Below, piece by piece: positions 1 to 11,870 of a stretch of 64,000 nucleotides of DNA; the stretch's first letter is position 1; each line of letters opens with the position of its first letter. The stretch covers positions 830,191 through 894,190 of the forward strand of contig JAHLTZ010000005.1 of the NCBI GenBank assembly GCA_025786725.1, read 5' to 3'. The DNA comes from Syncephalis fuscata. Taxonomy: Eukaryota; Zoopagomycota; Zoopagomycetes; Zoopagales; Piptocephalidaceae. A program made the position numbers and the translations under genes. The notes under the pieces were generated by a model, which worked only from the letters and a program-made list of their open reading frames with translations, made no database searches and was not told where the DNA came from.

Positions 1-256
1 CCGATAATTGCTTCAACTTCATATACACCTTCTTCCAAGTTTTCTTCCTTTACTAAACCATCTTCAATCTTGGCTTTGGTATCTTCATGTTTAATTTTAA
101 TATCTTCATCTTCAAGGTCAATAATCTCATTATAAGCCTTTTTGCTCCCTTATTTACATGATGGTTAGTTTATATCTAACCGTTTAATAGACTTACCTGT
201 AGCGGTGCCTGTTTTTTACGAGAATGAGACAAGCCGATTCCCGATTCCAATTCCAT
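1..256 (-). CDS. Partial chromodomain-like protein, N-terminal part
   Basis: The gene runs off the left edge, so only its N-terminus is seen. Read leftwards, the last exon codes for an acidic, lysine-rich segment and ends with EEGVYEVEAIIG. That string resembles the first strand of a chromodomain, as in HP1-type proteins where an acidic stretch precedes a Y-x-V-E-x-I/V-L pattern. The proposed start is the ATG at 256. An intron with a weak GTAAAA donor near 219 and an acceptor just after the segment reaching about 150 would keep the frame; the stronger GTAAGT nearby would not. The methyl-lysine cage cannot be checked because the domain is cut off. If correct, the protein would bind histone tails in the nucleus. 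It is divergently arranged with the GRC3 gene. Confidence is limited by the short visible segment. Confidence 0.42.
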
Positions 257-691
257 TGAGTCTAGTTCTTACGTCTGTATCTTGCTAATGTCCCGGTGAT
301 AGCAGGGTAGAAGCAGTCCAATGACTTAAAGACAAACCTTTAGACTGGGCACTAGTATAGTGTTGCAACAAATCTCAATTTACTGTCAAGTGTTGTTTAA
401 ATGCCAGTGTAGTGAAATAATTGGTCGTCAATATTGACTGCTATACAAATAGTTGTAAATATTTACAACCAATAATATAATACTAACAGATATTATTATT
501 ATAATAACACTACTGATAAGTGGATTCAGAGGTAATATCGAGTATTTGTATCAAAGGCCAATTGTATAATAAATAAACAGGAAATGGAATTTGTATGTCA
601 ATGTTGAACAAAATAGATCGAATTAATAGTTAATTAATCATTGAATTTAAACTGTAGATTTATATAAACACAATATTTTCTTTTTTTTATC
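257..691. promoter_or_regulatory. Divergent intergenic region, chromo-like gene / GRC3
   Basis: AT-rich gap of about 435 bases between two start codons that point away from each other, so it must hold both promoters. I see no motif I can name beyond A/T runs, including a T run just before the GRC3 start. Confidence 0.4.
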
Positions 692-3417
692 ATGTTGCTT
701 AAACAATGGAAAGATGAAGTGACAGCAGCTGGGCAAGCTGGCCATGAACAAGAGCTTGCTATGCTATGGCTAGACAATAATGAGGTACTTGTCTTTATGA
801 ATGCGGCAATTGAAGCTTATTGACACTTGCTTGTGTATCTATAGATATTGACGGTGCAAGGACAAGTGCGCTAATTCCTTGGTATGGCGCACTATCCTGT
901 GCTGGTCATACGCTATGTCCTAATACAGAATGGCAACGGGCTGTAGAAGCAAGTAGAACGAATAAAAATATTACTGACTATAATGAAAAGGCCATGATTA
1001 CATGGCTACGCGTCTATCCGTGCTATTCAGCCTCCACACATGCCCTTCTTACGTTGAGACAGCAAACACTTACTAAATCATCATCGAGACCGTTTATGTG
1101 CCGATGACCGTAACAGCTCAAGATAGTACAGATGGAGAGCTGCAACATCAGCAGCTGCAACTACAACGGCAGCAATCATTATTAGCGCAAGGTTGGTCGC
1201 TTTGGCGATCACTTTGCTCTGATATCGATACTGCAAAGCACAAAGAAGGGCTGCCGTTTTATTACTATCAATTCGCTGGACAGGTATAGAATCAATTGAA
1301 CAAATGCCTGGATTAGGATTCCAAGGTATTTTCACAGGACATGGAAGATACGGCGCAACAAAAAACGATAATAAAGAGCTAAAGCTGTCAAAGACTAGTT
1401 CTAATTCTAAAAAGCAACAACAATCCTCAACAGAGATATTGTCATCGGCTGAAGAAAGCAATACAGAGGATAAACAGCGTAGTGCAAACAAAGAAGCGGA
1501 AGAGGAGGAGGAGGAAGAAGAGAGCCGTGGACAACGACCTACAAAAAAAGCTCGTCACAATTATATAGATCAAACAAATAATACATCAGCCATTGCATGG
1601 CGACAAGTACTTTGTGATGGTTTTTATAAAGTAAATGTCAAAGATGATTATTTATTTAGTTATTTATAATATTACTAGATTCTAGATACAGACATTATTG
1701 GAGCAGTTCCTTTAACTATTCCTTGGACCTGGCAACAAATGGCCGAATCTTTAACAGTTCAGTCAAGTACGTTAAATGAATATTATAAATGTTATAAACA
1801 GCAATAATTATTAAATTATTTATATCCTAGATGAATCATTACAAACACCGCCTATTATTCTTATTACAGGAGCAAAGAATATGGGTAAATCGACATTTAG
1901 TCGTTATTTAGTAAATATGCTATTGAATAGGTAAATTAATTGACAATTAATACCAAACATTAATATATTTCTTGTAATTAACTTTTACACATTACTGTAT
2001 AGTTATCCAGAAATCGCCTATCTTGATGGCGATCTTGGTCAGCCTGAATTTACACCATCAGGATTTGTATCGCTCCATCGAATTACTGAGCCAATATTAG
2101 GTATATATACATATGTAGCTTATCTGTTTATTATAAATTGATTGGTTATTGGTATAGGTCCACCGTATACACATCTACGTATACCGTATCGATCGGCATT
2201 CTTAGGCCGTGTCTCGCCCAAAGATGATCCCGATGACTATATGGAAGCAATTAATTGTATGATTCAAGTTTATCGTAAAGAAATTGCTCAACATGCCGTG
2301 GGTGCTGATGGATGGGCACGCGAACAAGGTATTCCCCTCGTAGTTAATACACATGGCTGGATTAAAGGTAATTATTATAAAAATGTTACAATGTTATTAC
2401 TAATACTAATACTTATATAATTATTATACTCATTATTAGGCATGGGATTAGATTTATTAATACAACAGTTTAATCTATTACAACCTACACATGCTGGTCA
2501 TTTATCGCCTGATATGCGTTTTCCTATATCACTACCCTCTGATATAAATACACAGATTATTCATTTGGATACAGCTGAGACTGCCGTAATGAATATGACT
2601 ACAACACGTACACCGAATCTATCTCGTAAATTGCGTCGATTCCATGCTGCAGATTTACGAACTGCTCATTGGTATCGCAGCTTTATGCCACTTCGATTTC
2701 TAGACAGTATTATTTTAAACGTACTTTATGGACACGTGAGCCATTATGGGCATTTGATACACCATTAACGACCCGTCCTCCTTGGTCGGTACCGTGGTCA
2801 TCCGTTGAAATACGTCTATTGGCCATCGATAATCCTGTACCTATGAGCGAAGTATTATGGGCATTAAACGGTACATTAGTAGCATTAATGACGCCTGTTA
2901 ATGATGAAACAAGATCAATAGCAACTCATACAACTGAATACACACCGGAACAAGACTCAGCGACAACAACAGCGACTTTTGAGCCTGAAGGATCATCGCA
3001 ATTCATTGTAAGTTATACTTTTATTTTAATAGACATGCTTACTTATTTTTACGATTTTTACGATAGAATTATAATCCAGAACTAGGTATTGTTTCGCCAT
3101 ATCGTTATACATGCTTGGGACTGGGTCTGGTGCGAGCAATTGATCCAGAACGGCGCAAATACTATTTATTAGCGCCATATACCCATAAGCAATTAAGCAA
3201 AGTACAGTTGCTAGTACGAGGTGCGATTGAATTGCCCATCTGCTGCACTATTGATGGTGGAGCACGCCGTACTGTTTTATCCGATGTAGCTGATCGAAAT
3301 GGTATTACCGTGCCTTATGTGAAATTTGGCACGCCTGAAGGCGCCGGTGCAGTAGCGTGGCGTGTTAGACGTAATATACTACGTAAACGACACGATACAC
3401 CAGTTAAACCAAAATAA
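692..3417 (+). CDS. GRC3: Polynucleotide 5'-hydroxyl-kinase Grc3/NOL9
   Basis: Grc3/NOL9 phosphorylates the 5'-OH of RNA and acts with Las1 in cutting and processing ITS2 of pre-rRNA in the nucleolus. The sequence shows the family layout: an N-terminal segment with YGALSCAGHTL and a later SASTHALLTL (about 890-1050), a Walker A loop GAKNMGKST near 1870-1900, the next strand YLDGDLGQPEF near 2020-2060, PPYTHLRIPYRSAFLG from 2158, and NTHGWIKG near 2350. A C-terminal domain ends at the TAA at 3415-3417. There are at least eight short introns. The last has GTAAGT near 3009 and probably ends at the AG just before AATTATAATCC near 3066. The frame breaks near 2697, where one extra T in a TTT run would restore it. 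The splicing between 830 and 1300 could not be resolved. The stop lies 13 bases from the stop of the convergent gene. Confidence 0.85.
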
Positions 3418-3430
3418 ATTCATTTATTCA

Positions 3431-4896
3431 TTATACAGTAGTAGCAGGGAAAGATGGCGATGGCGGAGATGACGACGATAAACGGTCAGTCTCTTTTGAT
3501 TCTTGTGTTGTACAGCCAGCTATACGAAGGGCACGGTCTAGATCTTCTAGTAAATCGTCCCCATCTTCAATGCCTACACATAGACGAATAACATCCTCGG
3601 GTAATTGACGTGCCTGACGTACTTCGGCCGGAATACTGGCATGCGACATACGGCATGGCATACTAGAATGTCAATCATATTAGTATTTGATTTGATTGTA
3701 TATATTATATACTATTGACCTAATTAATGAGTTAACACAGCCGAAACTAACGCTAATACCCCAAAGTCGAGCCGATTCAACAATACGCTCACTAAGTAAT
3801 GGATCACCGGTCTCAAAACTTAGTACAGCGCCAGGCCCATCGGATAAACGACGATGCAGTTCATACTGTGGATGCGAGGCTAGACCCGGGTAATGAACAC
3901 GGAATCCACGCTGTTCCAGAAATAGTGCAACACGTTCGGCATTGTGTTGTTGACGTTCCATTCTAACTGCAAGTGTTTTTATACCTCGAAGTAGAAGCCA
4001 GCAATCAAATGGACCAAGACCACAGCCAGCTGCATTAATTACAAATGCTACTCGCTCGGCCAAAGCCGCACTACGTACACCGATGACACCTGCCATCAAA
4101 TCGTGATGACCCGATAAATACTTGGTACCACTGTGATATTCAATATCTGCACCAAGATTAAGGGTGCGTTGTAGAAATGGCGACATCATCGTATTATCAA
4201 CGACAACAATGGCATCTGGACAGCGTTCATGCACAAGTGTGGCTATTTTCTGTATATCTGCAATACGAATCATCGGATTGGTAGGTGTTTCGAGCAATAC
4301 CATACTGACAGGTCCTGCTTCTAGCTGTGCCTTGACTGCCTCCACACTTGTCGTGTCAACATGATGCGTTTCAATACCGGCGTGTTGACGTAAAAATCCC
4401 AACAGTCGATTTGTGCCACCGTATAGATCATCGCCAGCAATGACATGATCTCCTGCTCGTGCCAGTCGCATAATCACGTCAAGCGCACTCATACCACTAG
4501 TGACGGCAAAGGCTCGGCTGGCCCCCATAATCTTTGCAACGTGGTTTTCTAAATGTTATAATATCAATTAGCCGGTCTAAGCATTAATAAAAAGTTGGTT
4601 TAATATAACTGTCAATATTTACCAAGATGAGTTCGCGTTGGATTGCCCGAGCGTGAATAATCGTATTCACCACACTGAGTGGCCGACGTTTGCTTAAACG
4701 TTGCCGTTTGGTAGATAGGCACAGAAGCCGCGCGGTAAGGGTCCTTTACGCTATTGCCCGACTCGTCATAGCTATCGACACTTACAAGTTCAGTAGCTAG
4801 GCGATAGCGACGTCGCTGTCCAAGTTCCGCTGAGCTTGCGGTGCCATCAGTAGTTAGCGACGAGACAGATTCCACTACACTTATAGCATCCGTCAT
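3431..4896 (-). CDS. STR3: Cystathionine beta-lyase (Cys/Met metabolism PLP enzyme)
   Basis: This PLP-dependent enzyme cleaves cystathionine to homocysteine, pyruvate and ammonia in methionine synthesis. Three exons join cleanly. Exon 1 starts at the ATG at 4896 and holds the family motif YSRSGNPTRTHL. Exon 2 (from about 4550) holds the PLP-binding region TSGMSALDV, the conserved VVDNTMMSPF and the Schiff-base lysine in SGTKYLSGHHDLMAGV. Exon 3 holds SMPCRMSHASIPAEVR and IRLCVGIEDGDDLLEDLD. The C-terminal MSHASIP pattern fits fungal cystathionine beta-lyase better than gamma-lyase or gamma-synthase, though substrate choice cannot be proved from sequence. The protein is about 450 residues, normal for the family. 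The first 50 residues are poorly conserved; a targeting role is possible but not shown. It is convergent with GRC3, and the 3' UTRs must overlap. Confidence 0.88.
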
Positions 4897-5252
4897 TGAA
4901 AATAGAGTAAAAGACAGAGCTCAGCAATAGAGAGTAGCGACAAGAGCAGTAGAGAGTAGCAGCGATGGCTTAAGGGAAAGATAAAGGCGTAGTGATTGTA
5001 GAGTGACAACGATATTTGCCGCGGTTATTTAAATGTAATAAAATCTTTCAATTGCGTGATTGGTAAAACGCTACATTGATTGGTGGATTAAATAAGCCGT
5101 CCTAGATCTACCTGCCCAGACAGCGATGGTGTTATTTGATTATTTTATTTATCTGGTATGGCTGTTTTTTGGGCTTTTATTAAATTGATAGGGGGGAAAT
5201 TTGCATATTTTATTATCGAATAAAGTAACATAAAAATGGTTTATTTATAATC
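4897..5252. other. Intergenic, upstream of the beta-lyase
   Basis: A gap of 356 bases with no ORF that I accept. It carries the promoter of the cystathionine beta-lyase gene and the 3' end of the P450 gene. The first 100 bases hold purine-rich GAGA-like runs. Confidence 0.4.
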
Positions 5253-7248
5253 TCATTGTGTAAAGGAAGCAAGTGATGGTAGAGGAGAAAAGTGCATGGG
5301 CAGCGCTTTAGGAATAGTAATTTCACCCGATCTAAGGTGTAGTTGATCTTGGTGTTCACTATCCTTGGGCAATTGCCAGGAGTAGGCACGTAGAATCATT
5401 GAAAGGGCAACGCGTTGTTCGGCAAGTGCCATATTCATAGCAATACCTATTTGTATCGATTATCAGTATTGTTGGTATTGGATCTACAAATAATGGCTAT
5501 TACTTACAGCTACGCTCCCCGCCGAGGAATGGGGCCCAAGTGTTGGGAAGGGGTGCTTTCTTTGCATCTAAAAAGCGCTCTGGATCAAACTTTTCGGCAT
5601 CGTTCCAGTAGCGTTCACTATGATGGATCGAGTAGATATCGATTGTGCAGAATGTGCCTCGTGGTAAAACAATACCATCGCCAACATCGATGTCTTCGGT
5701 AACCATACGTGTGGGTACCTGTGGCACTGGTGGCACCAGTCGTAATGATTCTTTTATAATGGCATTCAAATAAACAAGTTCCCTTTGTTGTTCGGCGGTT
5801 GGATGCACACTTAAATCAGATCCTAAAACTTTAGTTGCTTCGTCGCGAGCTCGCTCTTGCATCTCCTATGTAGTGGATGAATAAGCAATGGCTACTAAAG
5901 CGTAATTAAAAACTTACAGGATATTTGCCCAAAAAGTACATAATTGCTGTAATTGCTGTCGAGGTAGTGTCATGACCGGCAAAAAAGAAAGCACACGTGT
6001 TATCCTATAATTAGATTTGTATATCAGTATTACTGGCTATTAGTATGAGTGAACACCAATAATAATAATAGTACTAATACCCGTAGTTCCTGGTCAGTAA
6101 GTGGATCATCCTCTTGTTCCGAAGCCAGTATCATTAAACTAAGCAAATCCATTGTCTTTTTGTCAATATCATCTTCGGCCATAGATTGCTGTATTACAGC
6201 GCGTTTCTCAGCAATAAGCTTGAAAAACAATTGGTTTAATTGATTAAACGATTCCCAACAGCGTTTACGAATAGGATTCCAGGGTCGATCGAGAGCTGGC
6301 ATGGTGGCTGGAATAAATGAAAGCAAGAAGATAGAATATTTTCTTGTAGTTTTGGATACGGAGCATCTTCATCGGCAACCGCCTATATATTAGTCGATTT
6401 TAATAAATTATAAATAGCTGTTTAATAAATACTTGCATTAAAATTATAGCCAAATATTGTATTTCCAAGAATATCCATAATAAGTCTAATCGTTACTAAT
6501 AAGTACTCATTTTATTAAGCCATATATAACAGCTTACCGTTTGGCCCAGTCAGTCACATCGATGGGCTTGTCATCGATTGTTTTCCACTTGGCGAGCATT
6601 TCGCGCGTACAATCGGCAAATATATTCATTGGCAATGGCCGGCGAAGAGCAGGCAAACATATACGTTGTATACGCTTCCATTCCTGATGTTGCAATGTTT
6701 AAATGCATATCACACTAATAATGTATAAATAAAACTAAACCTACCTCGCCATTTATTACAACAATATTTGTGCCAAAATAATTATCCATAAGTGATCCAG
6801 GTAAATAGGCAGATGTTGAGATTTTTTGAAATACATCTAGTGCTTTGTTGGTATGGTTGTGAATATAACATGTCAGTAACTATACCTGGCCGACTAAAGA
6901 AAAGACGTGCACGCTCTGCTGTAGCCAAATAAACAATCCAAATAGGACCTGTCCGAACCTGGTCACAATTAACATAACGAGCATCAATAAAGCAGTATTA
7001 CTTACCTGTGCAATACCGGCACTATCAACAAGAGGCTTCAAATGCTTTGAGTATAGATACTCGTGACCTTCATTGCGTAATAATGAGAGCCATCGTTTGA
7101 TGATGGATGTTCGAGGGATGTTCTTCTGCGACGGTGGCGGACTTGTTGATTGATATAAATAACGAAAAGCTAATACTGATACTACTGCTGTAATCGAAAG
7201 AGCTAGATTTTCTTCAACAAACCGCTGCAACATATTCAAATTTGGCAT
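5253..7248 (-). CDS. Cytochrome P450 monooxygenase, membrane anchored
   Basis: A microsomal-type P450 that would insert one oxygen from O2 into an organic substrate using electrons from a reductase. It is built from about nine short exons. The start is taken as the ATG at 7248; an in-frame ATG at 7344 would add 32 residues. The N-terminus has a hydrophobic anchor (about residues 14-33) followed by a proline-rich hinge. The I-helix reads FFAGHDTTSTAITAI (about 5925-5995), the K-helix reads IIKESLRLVPPVPQVPTR, the PERF motif reads FDPERFLD, and the heme loop reads FLGGERSC followed across an intron by IAMN. The heme cysteine is split by the intron: T of the TGT codon lies before GTAAGT and GT after it. 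The position usually held by glycine two residues after the cysteine is alanine. The family and substrate cannot be named. Confidence 0.9.
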
Positions 7249-7778
7249 ATTAACCTTAGAAATTAAGGATTTTTTGTGAAAAACAAAACCAAATAGTTGC
7301 GAAAGAAATACGCAAACAGAAAGAGGCGGCGTTGCGCTAGACAACGAACAGAAGACTGTTAGTATAGAAATAGCTAAAGACAGTTACACGTGTAACAAAT
7401 AACCGGAATGATTTGTACAACATAAAGATGAATGTTTTATAGTCTATAAACATTAATGCATTGTTTACTGCACATTTACGATATTTAACCATTTAAAAAT
7501 GCAATTTAATAGAAATAGAGCCGACTTGAATATGAAAAGTTATAATTTACTCTAATTCGCTATAATCTATTGTTTAATAAAAAGTAATAGCTAAACTTGA
7601 TTACATCTAATAGAATTAATCTACCAACATTAATCCATAAAACCAATGTTGGTCATGATAAATTAAGCATGCTTAGAAAATAATTCAAATATAGAAACCG
7701 GAGACAATAAATTTTTTAAAAGTAATAAATATATAAAATGTTGTATTATTAAATATACGGATTAGAATTAAAGTGCCA
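7249..7778. other. AT-rich intergenic region
   Basis: About 530 bases upstream of the P450 and downstream of the RhoGEF gene. I see no conserved coding frame or structured element, only A/T-rich sequence that should include the P450 promoter. Confidence 0.4.
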
Positions 7779-10700
7779 TTATTGCTTGTTTAAACTGGCC
7801 ACCAACTCCAAAACTGACGTTCGTGGTGGTAATTGTGTTGCCGGCTTTTTGGTTGGAATGTCTTGTTCCCTAGGTATAGGAGAATTCTTAATGGCTCTAG
7901 GCAAGATTGGCCACCATTCTGGTACACGCTGTGCCACAGGAGGCTGTTCAAAACACGGCGATGGTTTAGCTGTAACTTTCTTTATCGGTTTGCCCTCAAA
8001 ACGCAAAATCATATCGGACACTGGCTTTCCATGAATTGGCGTAGCTAATTTATGGTTTGATATGTGCTCTGTTCTCTCATTATTTCTGCTATTTGTTGTT
8101 TCTAAATCCATTAATACTTGTTTGACTTGAAGCGGCTTTGGAGGGATTGGCGCTTCAATCTTTTCACATTTTGGCGGATTCCACGGAATCTGTGTGGCTA
8201 GTACTCGTAAGAGAGGGTGCTTTTTTGTCTTGCATTTTGTTGTCTGGATTTGCGGCTGACCATAGTTGAGCAAGGCGCTGTACGTTACCCCGCGTAAGTA
8301 AAGTAGCTTCCTTTTCACTCGGAGCGTCTGAAGAGCATTGTGATGTTGCTGGTGTTAAAGGAGGATCAGAGGTATCGCTGTCGTTTTCTGTAAATGTAAG
8401 CGACAGCGCTTCTGATGCAGAAGAACTGCTTGTGGTAGATGGCGATATATTCTGCTTATTCTGCTTAGACGAAGCAGCTTCAAAGTCTAGTGCTGTTTGC
8501 TTAAATACTTCTACTTTATCTAAGACTGGCGATGTGGTTTCTGATAAATTCTCTTGGCTAACAGACTTGGTATTGTTAATAAACGGTTTTTCTGCTTGAT
8601 CATTGCAAGTCTGCTCAACATCTTGCGCACTCTCTGTTGAAGTGTCAGCTTCAAATAGTTCTAAGCTTGCACTTGTGTCACTTTTGGATGCTGATGCGTG
8701 TTTTTTACGACCATCAGGCTGATTATTGTTACTGTTTTCTTCAACCACACATTGTGCTAAAGACTCGGCTAAATGTGTGCTGCTAAATTGAACAATAATT
8801 ACGGGTGCAGGCCAATCATCCATAATTAAGGTATTTTGATGTTCGTAAATACGCATGTCAGGCTTAACGTACATTTGATGAATCATAGCTGTGCAGGCAG
8901 TGACAACATCCACGCTGACTGTCATGTAGGCTGGCACAAGCTTTATATTAAGGAATGACTGACGACGTTCTGGCCAGCTACAAACTAGTTGCTTCTCTTG
9001 TGCTACGTAGTTCCAAATGACTTGCACCTTTCCTAGTCCTAGACACTGCCATTGATTGCTGCCTGTAACGGCATAAACCTTTGCTAATTGTTCAAAAAGT
9101 ACCGGCTTATTTAAAGATTCTTGTTTGTTTTTGACTAACATGGAAAACAGCTTTTTCAATTGTTCTTCTTTATGCGTTCTACTAAGCTTGACTGCGCCAA
9201 CTAGATTGTTCTCTGACTTCATAGATGTTATCGGGGCCGTCATTGCTTTTTTAGCGTGCTTGATACATGCGCGTATGTTTTTCCATGCCAAATGAATATT
9301 CTTTTCAGAACCACGAAAGCCTAGTATCCATTTAGACGAGTGTTCCAATATTGTAACACGTAAAGTTCGTTTTGATAATAAATCTACAGTTGTATTAAAA
9401 TCTAGCATATCGGCAGAAATAATTGTACGCCGTGTGATAGCATGTCGAATAGAAAATACCAAACGATCATTGCCGCAATTCACAAATGCAAATACGCATG
9501 AACCTATGTAATGCCATCCATCGGTGGTCATTATACAAGCTTGCATTTCATTTGTTTCTGGTGATGGTACAGTATTTAGTGTATAATTTACCGGTGTCGA
9601 CTGCTGTTTTGCCATTAATTGCCGTAACTGTTCCTTATGAATAATATTGTATAAAGTTTGAGCAAACTTCACTCGAATCATTTCGAACCGATAAGAATTG
9701 CCTAGTGTTATTTGAGAACCGTTTTGCCGTACCTCCATGCTAGGCACTAACCATTGCCAGAAAAATAGTGCTGGTGCTTGTGAAACTGTGTTTGATGATT
9801 GGGTGTGTTTTGGAGGACGTACAAATGCCACAATTAGTGGCTGTTTTTGTTTGCCAGATGTACGGCGAAGCTCGATCACTACGCGCGAACATGAAAGATG
9901 ATCAGTTTGTGTTGGCCAAAAAGTCGAGCACATTTGTAGACTAATATTCCTCACACGACACATAAGTTCACTTCCCTCCAATGGTGGAGGCGATGAACTT
10001 TTTGGCGCGGTTGAAACAGTTGGCATATGGTTTTTAGTAACAAAGTCTATAATTATTTATAAATAATGCTGTTATTTAATTTATTATGCAATTTACCAGT
10101 TTCTAAACTGCGAATCTCATTAAATTTACTAAGCCATGCATTTCTTTTAGCTTCAGAACTGGTTTGTAAAATAATTGGTTCATTTTGGTCGACTGTTAAC
10201 TCAAACGACCATGAAAGTTCTAGATTATTTAAATCAGTATCAATATCACTTGTTTACCATATAATTACCTTTTTGTGTACTCAAATGTATTGCGGCTGCA
10301 GATACCTTGGTAACGGGAACTGGCGGTATAAATAAACAAAGATCTTTGTTTGGATATACCGTAGATGGCTTGCAAACAACAATAACATCATTAAATAGCA
10401 ATATAACAAATAATTCTTGCGTTTCGACTTGTAGTATTTTTGAATAATCGCCAGAGTCTGGCATTTCAAAACCATGAAATTTGATTTTGCTGATTAAACG
10501 ACGTGATTCAAACGTATTTTCAGTAACGATGGGTTCGATCAGATTCTAAATAATGTTATATTTACTGTTTTTAGTTATACTGTTTTGTTAAATAAAGTTA
10601 ATTTACCTTATGGTCATTTGCTGATACGACAATACGATCCTGAATCGTTATTAGCTTTTTGTACTCTTCTATAAGCTGATCCGTTCTGTAGAGAATATCA

Positions 10701-11451
10701 GCAATGCTGCTAAAACGTGCCACGGCCTCTGAAAATTGAGTGCTCAATAGCTCGTGTTTGGCCACTGAAGTTTCCGTGAATGCCTATATTTATATTAGCA
10801 AAATACTGCCTGTAAATAATCCATTTATTATAAATTACTTACTGTTAAAAAGCTTTTATAAGCAATTACACGATTAATAGGTGCCCGTATTAGTACATCT
10901 ATATCGCACAAGCGTCATTTTGCATTCCACGCTGTTGCTTTGTCGCTGGTATGATTGCTAAATCGCTATCACTATTTTTTACGTAAAGATCAATACAATA
11001 TTGTAGTTTGACCATATTTGCCACATATTCCGAATAAGCCAAATCCGAAACAATCATCTAGTTATAGTTAGCACATACTACATTAGCTAATTAGCATAAT
11101 TTACCCAATGAAAAATATGGCCGACTATTTGCGTAATACGCTGTGGATTAATATTTTTGGTAACCTATTTGGTTTTAATATTTGTAATGTTGCCTGTTAG
11201 TCTATTCAATGCTTACTTGTATTATCTGGGCACTGCATTGCCGAATAGCATCTAAATGCTGATATAGCGAATGAGGCGGACACCATATTGCCTCTTGGTG
11301 TAACTGTTGCAGAAACTATGGCCAGTTTAAGCCATTTGTTCACAATTAAGCCAAGTGCTCAGCTTACCTTTTCTATCGCTGATAGCTTTTGTAGAAACTC
11401 TCTTTCATCGACCGCCAACTCTTTTATCAATTCCAGCGTATAGCTTAACAT
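7779..11451 (-). CDS. Rho guanine-nucleotide exchange factor (DH-PH) with long C-terminal tail
   Basis: The first exon from the ATG at 11451 holds LELIKELAVDEREFLQKL, the opening helix of a Dbl-homology (DH) domain. Later short exons continue helical DH sequence, including RTDQLIEEYKKLITIQDRIV near 10640. A PH domain follows: ELFVILLFNDVIVVCKP near 10400 and a C-terminal helix SSEAKRNAWLSKFNEI near 10130. A small intron ending just before 10050 joins this in frame to one long exon (to about 8220) of about 600 residues. That exon starts with an uncharacterised folded-looking region and turns into a serine/threonine-rich tail. DH-PH proteins load GTP onto Rho-family GTPases at the membrane, which is the likely role here. 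The frame changes near 8221-8226 (T run on this strand); with one base fewer, the reading continues through a proline-rich segment to 7779. Without that correction the protein would end at 8164. The partner GTPase is unknown. Confidence 0.68.
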
Positions 11452-11870
11452 TATTAATTTATGAACAACACAAGATAATAGCACATTAACAAAAAAGTAG
11501 TTAACCCAGGATAAACAGATATAGTAATTATTATTAGTTTTTATAAGTAAACGAACATGCGTTCTAGTAACTAAGACATTATTCAATAAACATAAAACAA
11601 CGTAGATTGTTTACTATTGGTCAATAGATGTATTAAATGATCATCAACGTCACAGCATTTTGAAACAACAATAACTAATAATAGTAATAACAACAACAAT
11701 CATTATCATCATCATCACTATACGTCATTGTCCTGTCCACTGAGAATGTTCACACACTTAAACAACAACAACAACAACTGGAACCTCCCATCTTTTTATA
11801 GTCACACTACGCCAGACTATCTAATTTCTGTACATTCATTATACTAGTACGGTGTTTATCATCTGTCGCT
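11452..11870. promoter_or_regulatory. Divergent promoter region, RhoGEF / WDTC1-like
   Basis: A gap of 419 bases between divergent start codons. It contains ATC/ATT and AAC trinucleotide runs near 11640-11780 (such as CATCATCATC) and no ORF of note. Confidence 0.4.
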
